From assembly GCF_002201535.1 (NCBI RefSeq), contig NZ_NIWW01000005.1:210197-274196 (forward strand): a stretch of 64,000 bases of DNA, in the 5' to 3' direction. A model generated the notes under the pieces. That model was not told the DNA's origin and did no database searches. It saw only the letters and a program-made list of their open reading frames with translations. The position numbers and the translations under genes were made by a program. The stretch is from Lacimicrobium sp. SS2-24 (GTDB lineage Bacteria; Pseudomonadota; Gammaproteobacteria; Enterobacterales; Alteromonadaceae). Of this stretch, positions 8,563-17,630 are shown piece by piece. Every line of letters starts with the position of its first letter. Position 1 is the first letter of the stretch.

Positions 8563-10452
8563 ATGATCAATAAACCTTTTACCCTAACCGTCGTAACGTT
8601 ACTGATGCTGGGTTGTTCACCCGCAACACCGCCAGAATCAGTCGCTGAACACAGCAAGCAGCGTGACACGGACACCCAGCAGGCCAAACAGACGCAAACA
8701 CGCCCGGTGGTTTATCAGATGATGACCCGTCTTTTCGGTAATAAAGAAACGCAGAACCTGCCCTGGGGCAGCATAGAAGAAAATGGAGTGGGTAAATTCT
8801 CTGATATTAATCAGGCGGCCCTTAAGGGCATAAAGGAAATGGGCGCCACGCATGTCTGGTATACCGGTGTGCCCCACCACGCTGTCATCCGGGATTACAC
8901 CGAATTTGGTATCAGCCCGGACGATCCGGACGTGGTCAAAGGCCGCGCCGGCTCTCCTTATGCGGTCAAAGACTATTACAACGTCAATCCTGATCTGGCG
9001 TCCGATCCTGCCACAAGACTGGAAGAGTTCGAGGCGCTGATAGCGCGCACTCACGCCCAGAACCTGAAAGTGGTGATTGATATTGTGCCCAATCACGTGG
9101 CGCGCCGTTATCAGTCGATGTCTGCACCGGACGGTATTGAGGATTTTGGCGCCGGTGATGACACCAGTGTGGAATATGCCCGGGACAACAACTTTTATTA
9201 TATCCCCGGTGAAGCCTTCGCAGTGCCGGATGGCCCGGCCCCACTGGGAGGAGAGCCCCATTCTCTGGCAGACAGCCAGTTTGACGAAATGCCTGCCAAA
9301 TGGACCGGCAATGGGTCACGGGCCGCCAAGCCCGACGCCGGAGACTGGTACGAAACCGTGAAGATTAACTTCGGTGTCAGGCCCGATGGCAGTTACGACT
9401 TTCCTGTGCTGCCCGCATCCTATGCCGAACGAAGTTGTGCGGATCATCTGGCATTTTGGGCGGATAAGTCCTTGCCTGATTCCTGGTATAAGTTCCGTGA
9501 TATCGCCCTGTACTGGACCAACAAAGGCGTGGATGGCTTCCGTTATGATATGGCGCAGATGGTGCCGGTGGAGTTCTGGAGTTTTCTCAATTGCTCAATA
9601 AAGGCCGTTAACCCGGATGCTTTTTTACTTTCTGAGATTTATATTCCCGAGCAATATCGCAATTACATCTATCTCGGCAAAATGGACTACCTCTACGATA
9701 AGGTGGGCACCTATGACGCGCTGCGTGCCATCGTTGAGGGAAAGGTCAGTACCGACAGTTTGCCAGCCGTATTTGCTGACATTGCTGATATTCACGGCCA
9801 CATGCTGATGTTTCTCGAAAACCATGATGAGCAGCGTATTGCCAGCCCACAATTCGCCGGGAATGCGAATAAGGCGAAGCCCGCGATGGTAGTCAGCAGC
9901 ACGGTGGCCAGTGGTGCCAACATGCTCTATTTTGGTCAGGAAGTGGGCGAGCCCGCAGCGGCGGATGCAGGATTTGGTCGTGCCAGTCGCACCACGATAT
10001 TCGATTATTGGGGGGTACCTGAACATCAAAAATGGATGAATGGTGGGCAATTCGACGGCGGTGCGCTGAGTGACACACAACGTCAACTGCGTGATTTTTA
10101 CGCCAGGGTACTCAACCTGGCCGCCAGCGAGCCAGCCTTTTGGGGTGAGATGGCAGACTTACATCAGGCAAACCGCAGCCAACCCGGCTACAGCGGTAAT
10201 CTGTACAGTTTTGCCCGTTTTGATGGTGAACAGCGGGTGCTGGTCATTGCTAACTTCGAGCAGCAGGGGAAGGCCTTTGAACTGATTATACCACCGGGCG
10301 TTACCGCGGCTATGGGCCTGAAGAACGGCGACTACCTGTTACAGGACCGGCTCTATGGTCAGTATCAGGGGAAATTAAAAGTGGTAAAGGGTAAAGGTGC
10401 AGCAATGGTGGAGTTGGGACCCTTAGACTCGCTGGTGCTGAAAATTCGTTAA
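8563..10452 (+). CDS. GH13 alpha-amylase-family lipoprotein
   Basis: Alpha-glucan-active enzyme of family GH13, 629 aa, anchored as a lipoprotein. The signal LLMLGC places the lipidated cysteine at residue 18, and Ser follows it, so Lol sorting would send the protein to the outer membrane. Catalytic residues are complete: D329 in GFRYDMAQ, E358 in LLSEIY and D422 in ENHDEQR, with region I as DIVPNHVA. A linker rich in Gln, Thr and Lys (~25-47) separates the anchor from the barrel. It lies 82 bases after the GH31 gene with the same orientation and an AGGACAGG ribosome site. Product specificity is not deducible; a SusG-like surface amylase role is inferred from the anchor. Confidence 0.9.
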   Translation: MINKPFTLTVVTLLMLGCSPATPPESVAEHSKQRDTDTQQAKQTQTRPVVYQMMTRLFGNKETQNLPWGSIEENGVGKFSDINQAALKGIKEMGATHVWYTGVPHHAVIRDYTEFGISPDDPDVVKGRAGSPYAVKDYYNVNPDLASDPATRLEEFEALIARTHAQNLKVVIDIVPNHVARRYQSMSAPDGIEDFGAGDDTSVEYARDNNFYYIPGEAFAVPDGPAPLGGEPHSLADSQFDEMPAKWTGNGSRAAKPDAGDWYETVKINFGVRPDGSYDFPVLPASYAERSCADHLAFWADKSLPDSWYKFRDIALYWTNKGVDGFRYDMAQMVPVEFWSFLNCSIKAVNPDAFLLSEIYIPEQYRNYIYLGKMDYLYDKVGTYDALRAIVEGKVSTDSLPAVFADIADIHGHMLMFLENHDEQRIASPQFAGNANKAKPAMVVSSTVASGANMLYFGQEVGEPAAADAGFGRASRTTIFDYWGVPEHQKWMNGGQFDGGALSDTQRQLRDFYARVLNLAASEPAFWGEMADLHQANRSQPGYSGNLYSFARFDGEQRVLVIANFEQQGKAFELIIPPGVTAAMGLKNGDYLLQDRLYGQYQGKLKVVKGKGAAMVELGPLDSLVLKIR

Positions 10453-10467
10453 TCAGTTTATGTGATA

Positions 10468-10484
10468 CCGGTGGTGACCGCCGG
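10468..10484 (+). other. Hairpin at the end of the first glycoside-hydrolase unit
   Basis: CCGGTGG pairs with CCGCCGG (one G-U pair) around TGA, 15 bases after the stop codon of the GH13 lipoprotein gene. The following GTGTTTG is only weakly T-rich, so it might be a poor terminator or a stabilising 3' stem. Confidence 0.4.
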
Positions 10485-10505
10485 GTGTTTGCCCCATTAA
10501 GTCAC

Positions 10506-10519
10506 TGAATACGTATGTA
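10506..10519. promoter_or_regulatory. Candidate LacI-type operator upstream of the transporter unit
   Basis: TGAATACGTATGTA shares its first 12 bases with the site at 3967 and has the same ATACGTAT centre. It sits 127 bases before the proposed MFS start, so it could control the transporter-amylase unit. This is the second of only two copies I found in the window. Confidence 0.55.
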
Positions 10520-10646
10520 ATGAGCACAAATCCCTCGTGCCGGTGAAGAGTATTTTGTAACATCGGTAGCCGACTATCATTAACACTATTCTTACAAGTT
10601 GCCTGTTCATGCAGAACAGGCAACGCTAAAGCAGGAATGTCTCCCT

Positions 10647-12209
10647 ATGCAGAGTACCGATACCCCGGTTGATGTGCAGAGTAATCTCGATGCTGCACCC
10701 GCCCCGCTAAAACGCCGCAAGCCAGAACTGAATTTCTGGCAAATCTGGAATATGTGCTTTGGCTTTATGGGCATTCAGTTTGGCTTTGCTCTGCAAAATG
10801 CCAATGTCAGCCGGGTGTTCCAGACACTGGGTGCCGACTACAACAATATGGCGTTGTTGTGGGTGGCAGCACCCATAACCGGTCTTATTGTGCAGCCCAT
10901 CATAGGTTACCTAAGTGACAATACCTGGAGCCGGATGGGGCGTCGGCGTCCGTTTTTCCTGTATGGTGCTATCGCGGCGAGTCTGGCGTTATTTGTGATG
11001 CCGAACTCCCCCACTTTGTGGGTGGCAGCGGGCATGTTATGGATCATGGATGCTTCCATTAACGTTTCAATGGAACCCTTTCGTGCCTTTGTGGGGGATA
11101 TGTTGCCGCGCAAGCAGCGGGCGCTGGGGTACGCTATGCAGAGCTTTTTCATCGGCGTAGGCGCCGTTGTGGCGTCAGCCCTGCCATGGATGATGACAAA
11201 CTGGATGGGAGTCAGCAATGTCGCGGAGTCTGGCAAGATCCCGGATTCTGTGAAATTTGCTTTTTATGCCGGGGGCGCGGTGTTTTTCCTGGCGGTGTTG
11301 TGGACGGTACTGCGCACCAAAGAATATTCGCCGGATGAGCTGGCTTCTTTTGATGATGCTGAACCGGAACAGGGCGGACAACAATACGTAGAACGCGGTG
11401 CCCAACAGTATTTTCGCAGCGGCAGTATCTGGCTGATAGTAGGTCTGGTACTGGCCTGGCTGATTGATGCCAATATCGAAAAACTGGATAAAAACCTCTA
11501 CCTGCTGGCGGGCGGCCTGGCCTGTTTCGGCATTGCCCAGCTCATCGCAGGCGCGCTGGCCAGCAAAGGAAAGCAACAGAATGGCTTTTCTCAGGTCATG
11601 GGCGACCTGTTTAACATGCCTGAAGCCATGAAAAAACTTGCTGTGGTGCAATTCTTCTCCTGGTTCCCCTTGTTTGCCATGTGGATTTATACCACCGCGG
11701 CGGTGACCAGTCATCACTATGGCAGCACCGATACCACATCTGTACTGTATAACCAGGGTGCGGACTGGGTTGGGGTGTTGTTCGCCGTGTACAATGGCGT
11801 CTCCATCATCGCTGCTATTCTCATCCCCGTGATGGTGAAGTTCACTAACCTGCGGTTAACTCACTTATTTAACCTTGCTCTGGGCGGTGTGGGGTTTATT
11901 TCCTTCTTGTTTATCCAGGATCCAGTCTGGCTCATCTTACCCATGGTGGGCGTAGGCTTCGCCTGGGCGTCCATCCTATCTGTGCCTTATGCCATCTTAT
12001 CGAATGCCTTGCCGGTGGCAAAAATGGGATTGTTTATGGGGATTTTTAACTTTTTTATCGTCATACCGCAGATTCTTGCTGCCAGCATTCTGGGTTTTGT
12101 GGTGACCAAAATCTTCGACGGTGCGCCGGTGTTTGCGTTGGTGGTTGGTGGTGTCAGCATGTTGATAGCGGGTCTGATGACCCTGCGCGTCAAGATTCAG
12201 GAGGAGTAA
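10647..12209 (+). CDS. MFS-type maltose/oligosaccharide transporter
   Basis: Inner-membrane sugar porter of the GPH/SUT-like branch of the major facilitator superfamily, 520 aa with about 12 helices. The LSDNTWSRMGRRRPFF segment after helix 2 is the conserved loop of this branch (D then RRRP). I choose the ATG at 10647 because CAGGAATG (10631-10638) is well spaced before it; the frame stays open upstream to 10599 without a ribosome site. It is followed after 4 bases by a GH13 lipoprotein gene, so the two are surely co-transcribed. By context it should import maltose or maltodextrins, as related proteins do in other proteobacterial maltose loci. Confidence 0.88.
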   Translation: MQSTDTPVDVQSNLDAAPAPLKRRKPELNFWQIWNMCFGFMGIQFGFALQNANVSRVFQTLGADYNNMALLWVAAPITGLIVQPIIGYLSDNTWSRMGRRRPFFLYGAIAASLALFVMPNSPTLWVAAGMLWIMDASINVSMEPFRAFVGDMLPRKQRALGYAMQSFFIGVGAVVASALPWMMTNWMGVSNVAESGKIPDSVKFAFYAGGAVFFLAVLWTVLRTKEYSPDELASFDDAEPEQGGQQYVERGAQQYFRSGSIWLIVGLVLAWLIDANIEKLDKNLYLLAGGLACFGIAQLIAGALASKGKQQNGFSQVMGDLFNMPEAMKKLAVVQFFSWFPLFAMWIYTTAAVTSHHYGSTDTTSVLYNQGADWVGVLFAVYNGVSIIAAILIPVMVKFTNLRLTHLFNLALGGVGFISFLFIQDPVWLILPMVGVGFAWASILSVPYAILSNALPVAKMGLFMGIFNFFIVIPQILAASILGFVVTKIFDGAPVFALVVGGVSMLIAGLMTLRVKIQEE

Positions 12210-12213
12210 GTGG

Positions 12214-13923
12214 ATGAAGACTAAAGCGTTATGGGTTGCTGCCACGGCACTGACACTGGGTGCCTGCCAGCCACAGGGAGAAACACCATCACAGGGCGCA
12301 ACGCCATCACAGACAGCGAGTCCAGCAAGACCGGAGTATGTGGGTACTCACCATCCGTTTGCCAGTGAGGCCGTGTATTTTCTGATGCTGGACCGTTTCG
12401 TAGATGGGGACCCATCTAATAATTATCCGCAGCAAGGGGGCGAATACCCCACTTTTGATTTGCCAATTCGTGGTGACGACGGCTGTGAGGCCAATGTGGG
12501 CTATCTGGGCGGTGATTTTAAAGGCGTAGTGGATAACGCTGAATTCATTCGCGACATGGGATTTACGGCCATCTGGATGACGCCCATCGTGGACAATCCC
12601 GACCAGGCTTTTGCCGGTGGCGAGCCAATAGACTGTGGTGGCGCGTTTAAAGACGGCGGCAAAACCGGCTACCACGGTTATTGGGGCGTGAACTTTTTTG
12701 AGGTGGATGAGCACTACCCGTCACAGGGACTGGGATACAAAGAACTGACCCAGACGCTGCGTAATGAATATGGCATTAAAACCGTTTTGGACATTGTCAC
12801 CAATCATGGCTCGCCCTCTTTTACCATGCCCGAAGATCAGCCCAAATTCGGTGAGATTTATGACCGTGAGGGAACGCTCATTGCCGATCACCAGAATGTA
12901 TCGCCAGAGGAACTGGACCCTGACAACAATCCGCTACATGGATTCTTTCATACCCAACCGGATATTATGCAGTTGTCCAATCTCAATGATAAGAATCCGG
13001 CGGTGCTGGACTATTTTGTAGAGGCATACAGCCATTGGATAGACCAGGGGGCCGCGGCGTTTCGTATTGATACCATCAAACATGTTCCCCATCATTTCTG
13101 GAAAGCCTTCAGCGACCGAATTCGCGCCGAGCACCCTGATTTCTTTATGTTTGGTGAAAGCTTTTCCTATGACGCCAACTTTATTGCACAGCATACGATG
13201 CCCAAAAATGGCGGCATCAGTGTGCTTGATTTTCCTGGTCAGCAAGCCATGAATCAGGTCTTCGGCGATCCGGACAGTGATTTTGCCGCGCTTGAAGCGT
13301 ACCTGTATCTGACCCATGGGCCCTATCACAACCCCTATGAGCTCACGACGTTCTACGACAATCACGACATGCCGAGAATGCAGGCCAGTGATGAAGGCTT
13401 TATCGATGCCCATAACTGGTTATTTACCAGTCGCGGCATCCCGGTGATCTATATGGGCTCTGAAATAGGCTATATGCGCGGGACGAAAGAGCATCAGGGT
13501 AACCGTAATTACTATGGTCAGGAGAATATTGAGCAGGCCAAAAAGCACCCGATACGTGAAAACCTGGCACGGATAGCCAAAGTACGACAACAACTCCCGG
13601 CCTTACAACGGGGACTGCAGGTGAACCTCTTATTGGAAGGGCATCAGGCGGCATTTTATCGTATCCTGCAAACAGAGCAGCACGCTCAGACGGTGCTGGT
13701 GTTGCTGAATAAAGATGATACGGCCAGTGACTTTGTCATTGAACAATATCTGCAGTATGGTCAGTGGCAGGAAATGCTCAGCAGCCAAACCAGAGAGATT
13801 GAAGAAGGACAGCCCTTCACCGACCGGGTGGCGGCCCATGGGGTCAGAGTGTGGGTCAAAGAGGGTGAAATCCATCATCCACAGCTGGAAGAAACGCTGC
13901 GCTTACTGATGAAACACCGCTGA
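12214..13923 (+). CDS. GH13 alpha-amylase lipoprotein
   Basis: Third GH13 enzyme of the locus, 569 aa. The lipobox LGAC puts the anchor at C18, followed by Gln, which predicts outer-membrane sorting. A repeated TPSQ-type linker (GETPSQGATPSQTASP) separates anchor and barrel. Catalytic triad: D286 in FRIDTIKH, E315 in MFGESF and D385 in FYDNHD; region I is DIVTNHG. The sequence after the first strand (DRFVDGDPSNN) is of the type seen in calcium-binding amylases and CGTases, but no extra C-terminal starch-binding domain is visible. It is translationally close to the transporter (AGGAGG within the transporter's last codons). A strong terminator follows at 13962. Confidence 0.9.
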   Translation: MKTKALWVAATALTLGACQPQGETPSQGATPSQTASPARPEYVGTHHPFASEAVYFLMLDRFVDGDPSNNYPQQGGEYPTFDLPIRGDDGCEANVGYLGGDFKGVVDNAEFIRDMGFTAIWMTPIVDNPDQAFAGGEPIDCGGAFKDGGKTGYHGYWGVNFFEVDEHYPSQGLGYKELTQTLRNEYGIKTVLDIVTNHGSPSFTMPEDQPKFGEIYDREGTLIADHQNVSPEELDPDNNPLHGFFHTQPDIMQLSNLNDKNPAVLDYFVEAYSHWIDQGAAAFRIDTIKHVPHHFWKAFSDRIRAEHPDFFMFGESFSYDANFIAQHTMPKNGGISVLDFPGQQAMNQVFGDPDSDFAALEAYLYLTHGPYHNPYELTTFYDNHDMPRMQASDEGFIDAHNWLFTSRGIPVIYMGSEIGYMRGTKEHQGNRNYYGQENIEQAKKHPIRENLARIAKVRQQLPALQRGLQVNLLLEGHQAAFYRILQTEQHAQTVLVLLNKDDTASDFVIEQYLQYGQWQEMLSSQTREIEEGQPFTDRVAAHGVRVWVKEGEIHHPQLEETLRLLMKHR

Positions 13924-13961
13924 AAAACCGTTCACAAGTAATAAATTAACGTTTTTTTTAC

Positions 13962-13987
13962 AAAACCGGCGCCCATCGCCGGTTTTT
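13962..13987 (+). terminator. Rho-independent terminator of the transporter-amylase unit
   Basis: A perfect 10-bp stem (AAAACCGGCG with CGCCGGTTTT) closes a CCCAT loop and ends in a T-run at 13983-13987. Confidence 0.9.
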
Positions 13988-14074
13988 CCAATTCAGTCTT
14001 ATTGTTCTTCAGCCCTTTATAAACAAAGGGTGTGGGGGATTCTGCGCATATCAGCAAGCGTTTTTGGTATTAAT

Positions 14075-14083
14075 TGCTATACT
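14075..14083 (+). promoter_or_regulatory. Extended -10 promoter for the DUF3718 gene
   Basis: TGCTATACT matches an extended -10 element (TGn before TATAAT-like). No good -35 is present at the usual distance, as is normal for extended -10 promoters. Transcription would begin about 75 bases before the ATG at 14166. Confidence 0.45.
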
Positions 14084-14165
14084 TAGGTACTGAATATGGT
14101 GCTGTAAACCCGTATTGCTCATTTGTTAGCCTATTCGTGTCAAGACAAGAGAAGAGGCGTTAATC

Positions 14166-14561
14166 ATGAAAAATTCAACTTTACTTCTTATCGGTGCGGT
14201 TTCGGCTTTTGCTTTTGCTCCGGCTAGTTATGCCGACATCAACGAAGATTTAGCCAATATCTGCACGATTGTAAAAAATGACGACAAGTCGGAACTGCGT
14301 AAAAAACTGCGTGGTGTCCAGAACGACTACCGTCTGAGATTGGGTGACTATTATACGGGTATTTCCTGTGGTGGCAGCAGTCTGATCCGTTACGCGATGG
14401 AAAATGGCTCCGTTGAAACCGGAACCTATATGATCAAGCGGATGGGTGTGAGTGACCTGACTGCCGCCGAGAAAGACGGTATGGCGCTTAAAGACTGGGC
14501 TCAGTCCAATGGTTATATGGACAGTGAGATCGGTAAAGAGTTACTGGCCAGAATTAACTGA
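14166..14561 (+). CDS. Small secreted DUF3718 protein
   Basis: A 131-residue protein with a clear signal peptide cleaved near SYA/DI (residues 23-24). The mature part, about 108 residues, resembles the DUF3718 family of short exported gammaproteobacterial proteins. It contains exactly two cysteines, C33 and C68, that could form a disulfide in the periplasm. AAGAGG lies 8 bases before the start. It is a single-gene unit with its own promoter-like element and a terminator at 14588. No function is known for the family. Confidence 0.75.
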   Translation: MKNSTLLLIGAVSAFAFAPASYADINEDLANICTIVKNDDKSELRKKLRGVQNDYRLRLGDYYTGISCGGSSLIRYAMENGSVETGTYMIKRMGVSDLTAAEKDGMALKDWAQSNGYMDSEIGKELLARIN

Positions 14562-14587
14562 TAAAGCGGTTCTGAATAAAGAATACC

Positions 14588-14613
14588 AAAGCCCGGCACG
14601 AGCCGGGCTTTTT
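14588..14613 (+). terminator. Rho-independent terminator after DUF3718 gene
   Basis: AAAGCCCGGC pairs with GCCGGGCTTT around an ACGA loop, followed by T residues to 14613. The A residues on the other side may give some termination for the converging lactate permease gene as well. Confidence 0.88.
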
Positions 14614-14636
14614 CGTTGACGGGATGCACACTTCGC

Positions 14637-16229
14637 CTAAAGGATCAGCCACACCAGCGCCCCTGAGGCCAGACAATAATAGAGCATCGGTAACAGAGTG
14701 TAGCGGATGATGCGACCTTCTTGTCCGGATAGTCTGACGACACTGGCCGCCGCCACCACATTGACCACACAGATCATATTACCGGCATTGGCGCCCAGCA
14801 TTTGCAGCGCCAGTATCAGGTGCTCAGGCAATCCACTTTGTATGGCCACGGATTGTTGTAAGGAGGCAAACATCATATTGGAAAACGTCGCCGAACCGGC
14901 GATAAACGAGCCCAGGGCACCGACAAAGGGGGCCACCCAGCTCCAGTGCTGAGTAAACTGACTGGCGGCCAGTTCGGCCAGCTCCATTGGCATTGATGCC
15001 AGTTGTGCTCCGTTACTCTCGGAATTGAGAAAAACCCGCACCATGGGCACGGCAGCAGCCAGTGAGATCATTGCGGCTCTGAGGCTCAGAGCACTTATTT
15101 TGAAGGCCTCGGTGACACTACTCACTGTCATGCGGTGCAATACCGATGTGATCAACACCGTGACAATAAACAGGGTGCCGGGCAAATACAGCACCGCCAC
15201 AGAAATCGAGAGCCCGCTGCCGATGATGTCGCTCCATTGGATCACGATAGACTGCAACCAGCCCTTCACCGGAAGCCAGTTGAGCCTGGAGATGACCAGC
15301 AGCAGTGCCACCACCAGATAAGGTGTCCAGGCGCGCAGCAGACCCAGCTGTGAGCGCTTTTCGGGCTGTGTCGCATTGCCTTCGTCCGGGTCATCAAACT
15401 GCCAGTCCAGTGGCGGCAGCAAGATGCGCTTTTTGACCATGAGACTGACGATCAGCAAACCGCACAAAGCACCGATCAGAGAGGGAAACTCCGGGCCCAG
15501 ATACGAGGCGACCAGATAAGCCGGCAGCGTAAATGCCAGGCCGCTGATCAGGGCAAAAGGCGCGATGGCAAAGCCTGCACGCCAGCTCGGTGTAGGGCTG
15601 AAAAACCGGCACAGCATAAGGCAGAGTATCAGCGGCAGCAGCGATGCGACCACCAGGTCGAGACTGATCGCAGTGACACTGATCGCTTTAATACTGAGTG
15701 GGTCTGTATGCTGCAGGCCCTCAGTCATGCCCACTAAAACCGGTGTGCCAATGGCGCCAAATGACACCGCGGTGGAATTGGCAATTAACGCCAGGCTGAC
15801 CGCTGCCATTGGCGGGAATCTTAATGCCAGCAACAAGGGTGCGCAGATCGCCGCGGGTGTGCCGAATCCTGCTGCCCCTTCAAGAAAACTGCCAAACAAC
15901 CAGGCAATGATAATCAGCTGGACTCTGGGATCCGGCGACAGTGAAACAAAGGCCTGTCTGATCACATCCAGTGCACCGGAGCGGCGCAGGGTATTGAGCA
16001 GGCTGAGGGCTCCGAACAGGATCCACAAAATGGTTGCGGCGATAACCCATCCCTCTAATACGGAGGCCACCAACATGCCAGCGGGAACCTGCCATACCCA
16101 CCAGGCCATGATCAGGGTAAACAGCAGGCTCAGGGGCATGGCCCGCGTCGCGGGGAGCCGCATGACAACCAGCAAAATCAGGGTGCTGATAACCGGTATG
16201 GCGGCACTGAGCAATTGCAGACTTGTCAA
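14637..16229 (-). CDS. L-lactate permease family transporter
   Basis: Inner-membrane carboxylate transporter of the lactate permease (LctP/LldP) family, 530 aa with many hydrophobic helices. The conserved stretch [14 protein letters not shown] lies about a quarter of the way in, with [12 protein letters not shown] following. The start is a TTG at 16229: AGAGG sits 8 bases before it and no better ATG exists. No lactate dehydrogenase gene is adjacent, so glycolate or another short hydroxy acid is also possible. About 250 bases separate it from the MBL-fold gene upstream on the same strand. Confidence 0.88.
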   Translation of the reverse strand: MTSLQLLSAAIPVISTLILLVVMRLPATRAMPLSLLFTLIMAWWVWQVPAGMLVASVLEGWVIAATILWILFGALSLLNTLRRSGALDVIRQAFVSLSPDPRVQLIIIAWLFGSFLEGAAGFGTPAAICAPLLLALRFPPMAAVSLALIANSTAVSFGAIGTPVLVGMTEGLQHTDPLSIKAISVTAISLDLVVASLLPLILCLMLCRFFSPTPSWRAGFAIAPFALISGLAFTLPAYLVASYLGPEFPSLIGALCGLLIVSLMVKKRILLPPLDWQFDDPDEGNATQPEKRSQLGLLRAWTPYLVVALLLVISRLNWLPVKGWLQSIVIQWSDIIGSGLSISVAVLYLPGTLFIVTVLITSVLHRMTVSSVTEAFKISALSLRAAMISLAAAVPMVRVFLNSESNGAQLASMPMELAELAASQFTQHWSWVAPFVGALGSFIAGSATFSNMMFASLQQSVAIQSGLPEHLILALQMLGANAGNMICVVNVVAAASVVRLSGQEGRIIRYTLLPMLYYCLASGALVWLIL

Positions 16230-16448
16230 TGAGGATCCCTCTGGTGTTTTGTGTGCAGGCTAATGATCATCTGGTCCAGTAAGACCCAATCCATGATACG
16301 GCGTGGCCCCGGTTGAGCGATTTATAGCATACAAAGATGGCAACATGGCAGCTAAGACGCAGATGTGAATGAAAACACGCATCAACAGGCTTTCACAGCC
16401 ATCAGCGTCTGTTAAGAGCGGCCCGGTTGAAGTCTGTGATGCTCACTT

Positions 16449-16479
16449 CGCCTGTCGTAGCAGGGAGAGCAGACAGGCG
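16449..16479 (-). other. Stem-loop directly after the MBL-fold gene
   Basis: CGCCTGTC (16449-16456) and GACAGGCG (16472-16479) form a perfect 8-bp stem with a 15-base loop immediately after the stop codon of the MBL-fold gene. No T-run follows on the minus strand, so I do not call it a terminator. Confidence 0.4.
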
Positions 16480-17523
16480 CTATTTCTTTGCAGCGGCATG
16501 TTCTGTTTGGTATGTCTGCAGGATGGCTTCTTCGGCGATGGCATCAAAAAACCGCTGTTTGAGGGGATCGTCGCCGGTGAGCCGCGTTCTGCTGTCGGTC
16601 AGATCAACATGTTGGCTGAGCGCCTGTTCACCGAGGTGAGCATGCTGACTGACTTGTTGCAAAAGCGCATGAAGATAGTGATTAATGTCATCAAGCAGCG
16701 TGTTATTGCGCAACAGCTCACCGTGACCGGGTAACCAATAGGCAACAGGAAGCTGACCAATGGTCTCCAGACTGCTAAGCCATTGGCGGGGATCGCCGTG
16801 GCCCACATAAGGCACGGTATCCACCAGATCTCCGCAAGCCAGCAGTTTTTGTTCCGGCAGATACACCGCCAGGTCGGCGCGGGTATGGCCTGACAGCGGC
16901 AGCACCCGAGCGGCAAAACCGTACTCACTCAGATCAAAGGGGGCATCAATGAACTTGTCCGCTGCCACAAACTTGGCATGCTGGTTGGCGTCAACCCAAG
17001 CCTGTGCCTGCTCGATTCGTTGCGCCTGAGCAGTGGCTTCGGCAGCGCTCAAAACAGAGCCATCTAACTTCTGACCTTTTTCCAGTTGCGATCTTGCTAA
17101 TATCAGCTGCTCTTGCAGACCACTAATACGTTCTTGCAGGGCTTTGGCGGCACGTCCGGGAACGTCTTCCTCATGACTGGTGTGGCCCAGGATTGTCAGT
17201 GCATCGCCATAAACCTGTTTATACAGTGCATTACCCTGAGTGTGATCACCATGCCAATGGGTATTGATCAGTAGCGTGATCGGTTGACCAATTTGCTGCC
17301 TGACAAAGTGGATGAGGGTTTCCACATCATCACGGCTTTGCTGGCTGTCCACGATCATCACCCCCTGCTCACCACGAACAATCAGGCTATTGCTGTCATC
17401 AAACCTTTCCTGTTCAGGTTGTATGGCGACCCATACCCCATCGTCAATCTGCTTAATGTGCATGGCGCTGCTGTAATAGCTCACACACAGCAATACACTC
17501 AGTAAAAGGTATCGTTTCATCAT
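16480..17523 (-). CDS. Exported metallo-beta-lactamase-fold hydrolase with helical insert
   Basis: Zinc-dependent hydrolase of the metallo-beta-lactamase fold, 347 aa from the ATG at 17523 (a second ATG follows at once). The frame continues 14 codons upstream, but the signal peptide (MMKRYLLLSVLLCVSYYSS) argues for this start. The zinc motif NTHWHGDH is present, with later ligands in LSGHTRAD, GDLVD and PGHGE. Between the first motif and the second half lies an insertion of about 65 residues rich in Gln, Glu, Ala and Leu, probably a coiled coil. Function unknown; it is not close enough to any beta-lactamase to call it one. Confidence 0.8.
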   Translation of the reverse strand: MMKRYLLLSVLLCVSYYSSAMHIKQIDDGVWVAIQPEQERFDDSNSLIVRGEQGVMIVDSQQSRDDVETLIHFVRQQIGQPITLLINTHWHGDHTQGNALYKQVYGDALTILGHTSHEEDVPGRAAKALQERISGLQEQLILARSQLEKGQKLDGSVLSAAEATAQAQRIEQAQAWVDANQHAKFVAADKFIDAPFDLSEYGFAARVLPLSGHTRADLAVYLPEQKLLACGDLVDTVPYVGHGDPRQWLSSLETIGQLPVAYWLPGHGELLRNNTLLDDINHYLHALLQQVSQHAHLGEQALSQHVDLTDSRTRLTGDDPLKQRFFDAIAEEAILQTYQTEHAAAKK

Positions 17524-17630
17524 CGGTTTGTACCCCGTGTTTGTTCTGACGTTAGCAGGTGACAAGGGGGGGCGAAACCCGCTAGGGATAAAGGTGCACT
17601 TTTCAGGGGCATGCGGTCAGTTGCCGGGCG

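Noticed and set aside
8638..9261. Minus-strand open frame of 207 codons inside the GH13 lipoprotein gene
   Set aside because: No signal, domain or ribosome site; the plus-strand frame has the complete GH13 catalytic set.
15565..16263. Plus-strand open frame of 232 codons opposite the lactate permease
   Set aside because: Composition is rich in Arg, Ser and Ala with no motifs, as expected for the complement of a hydrophobic membrane protein gene.
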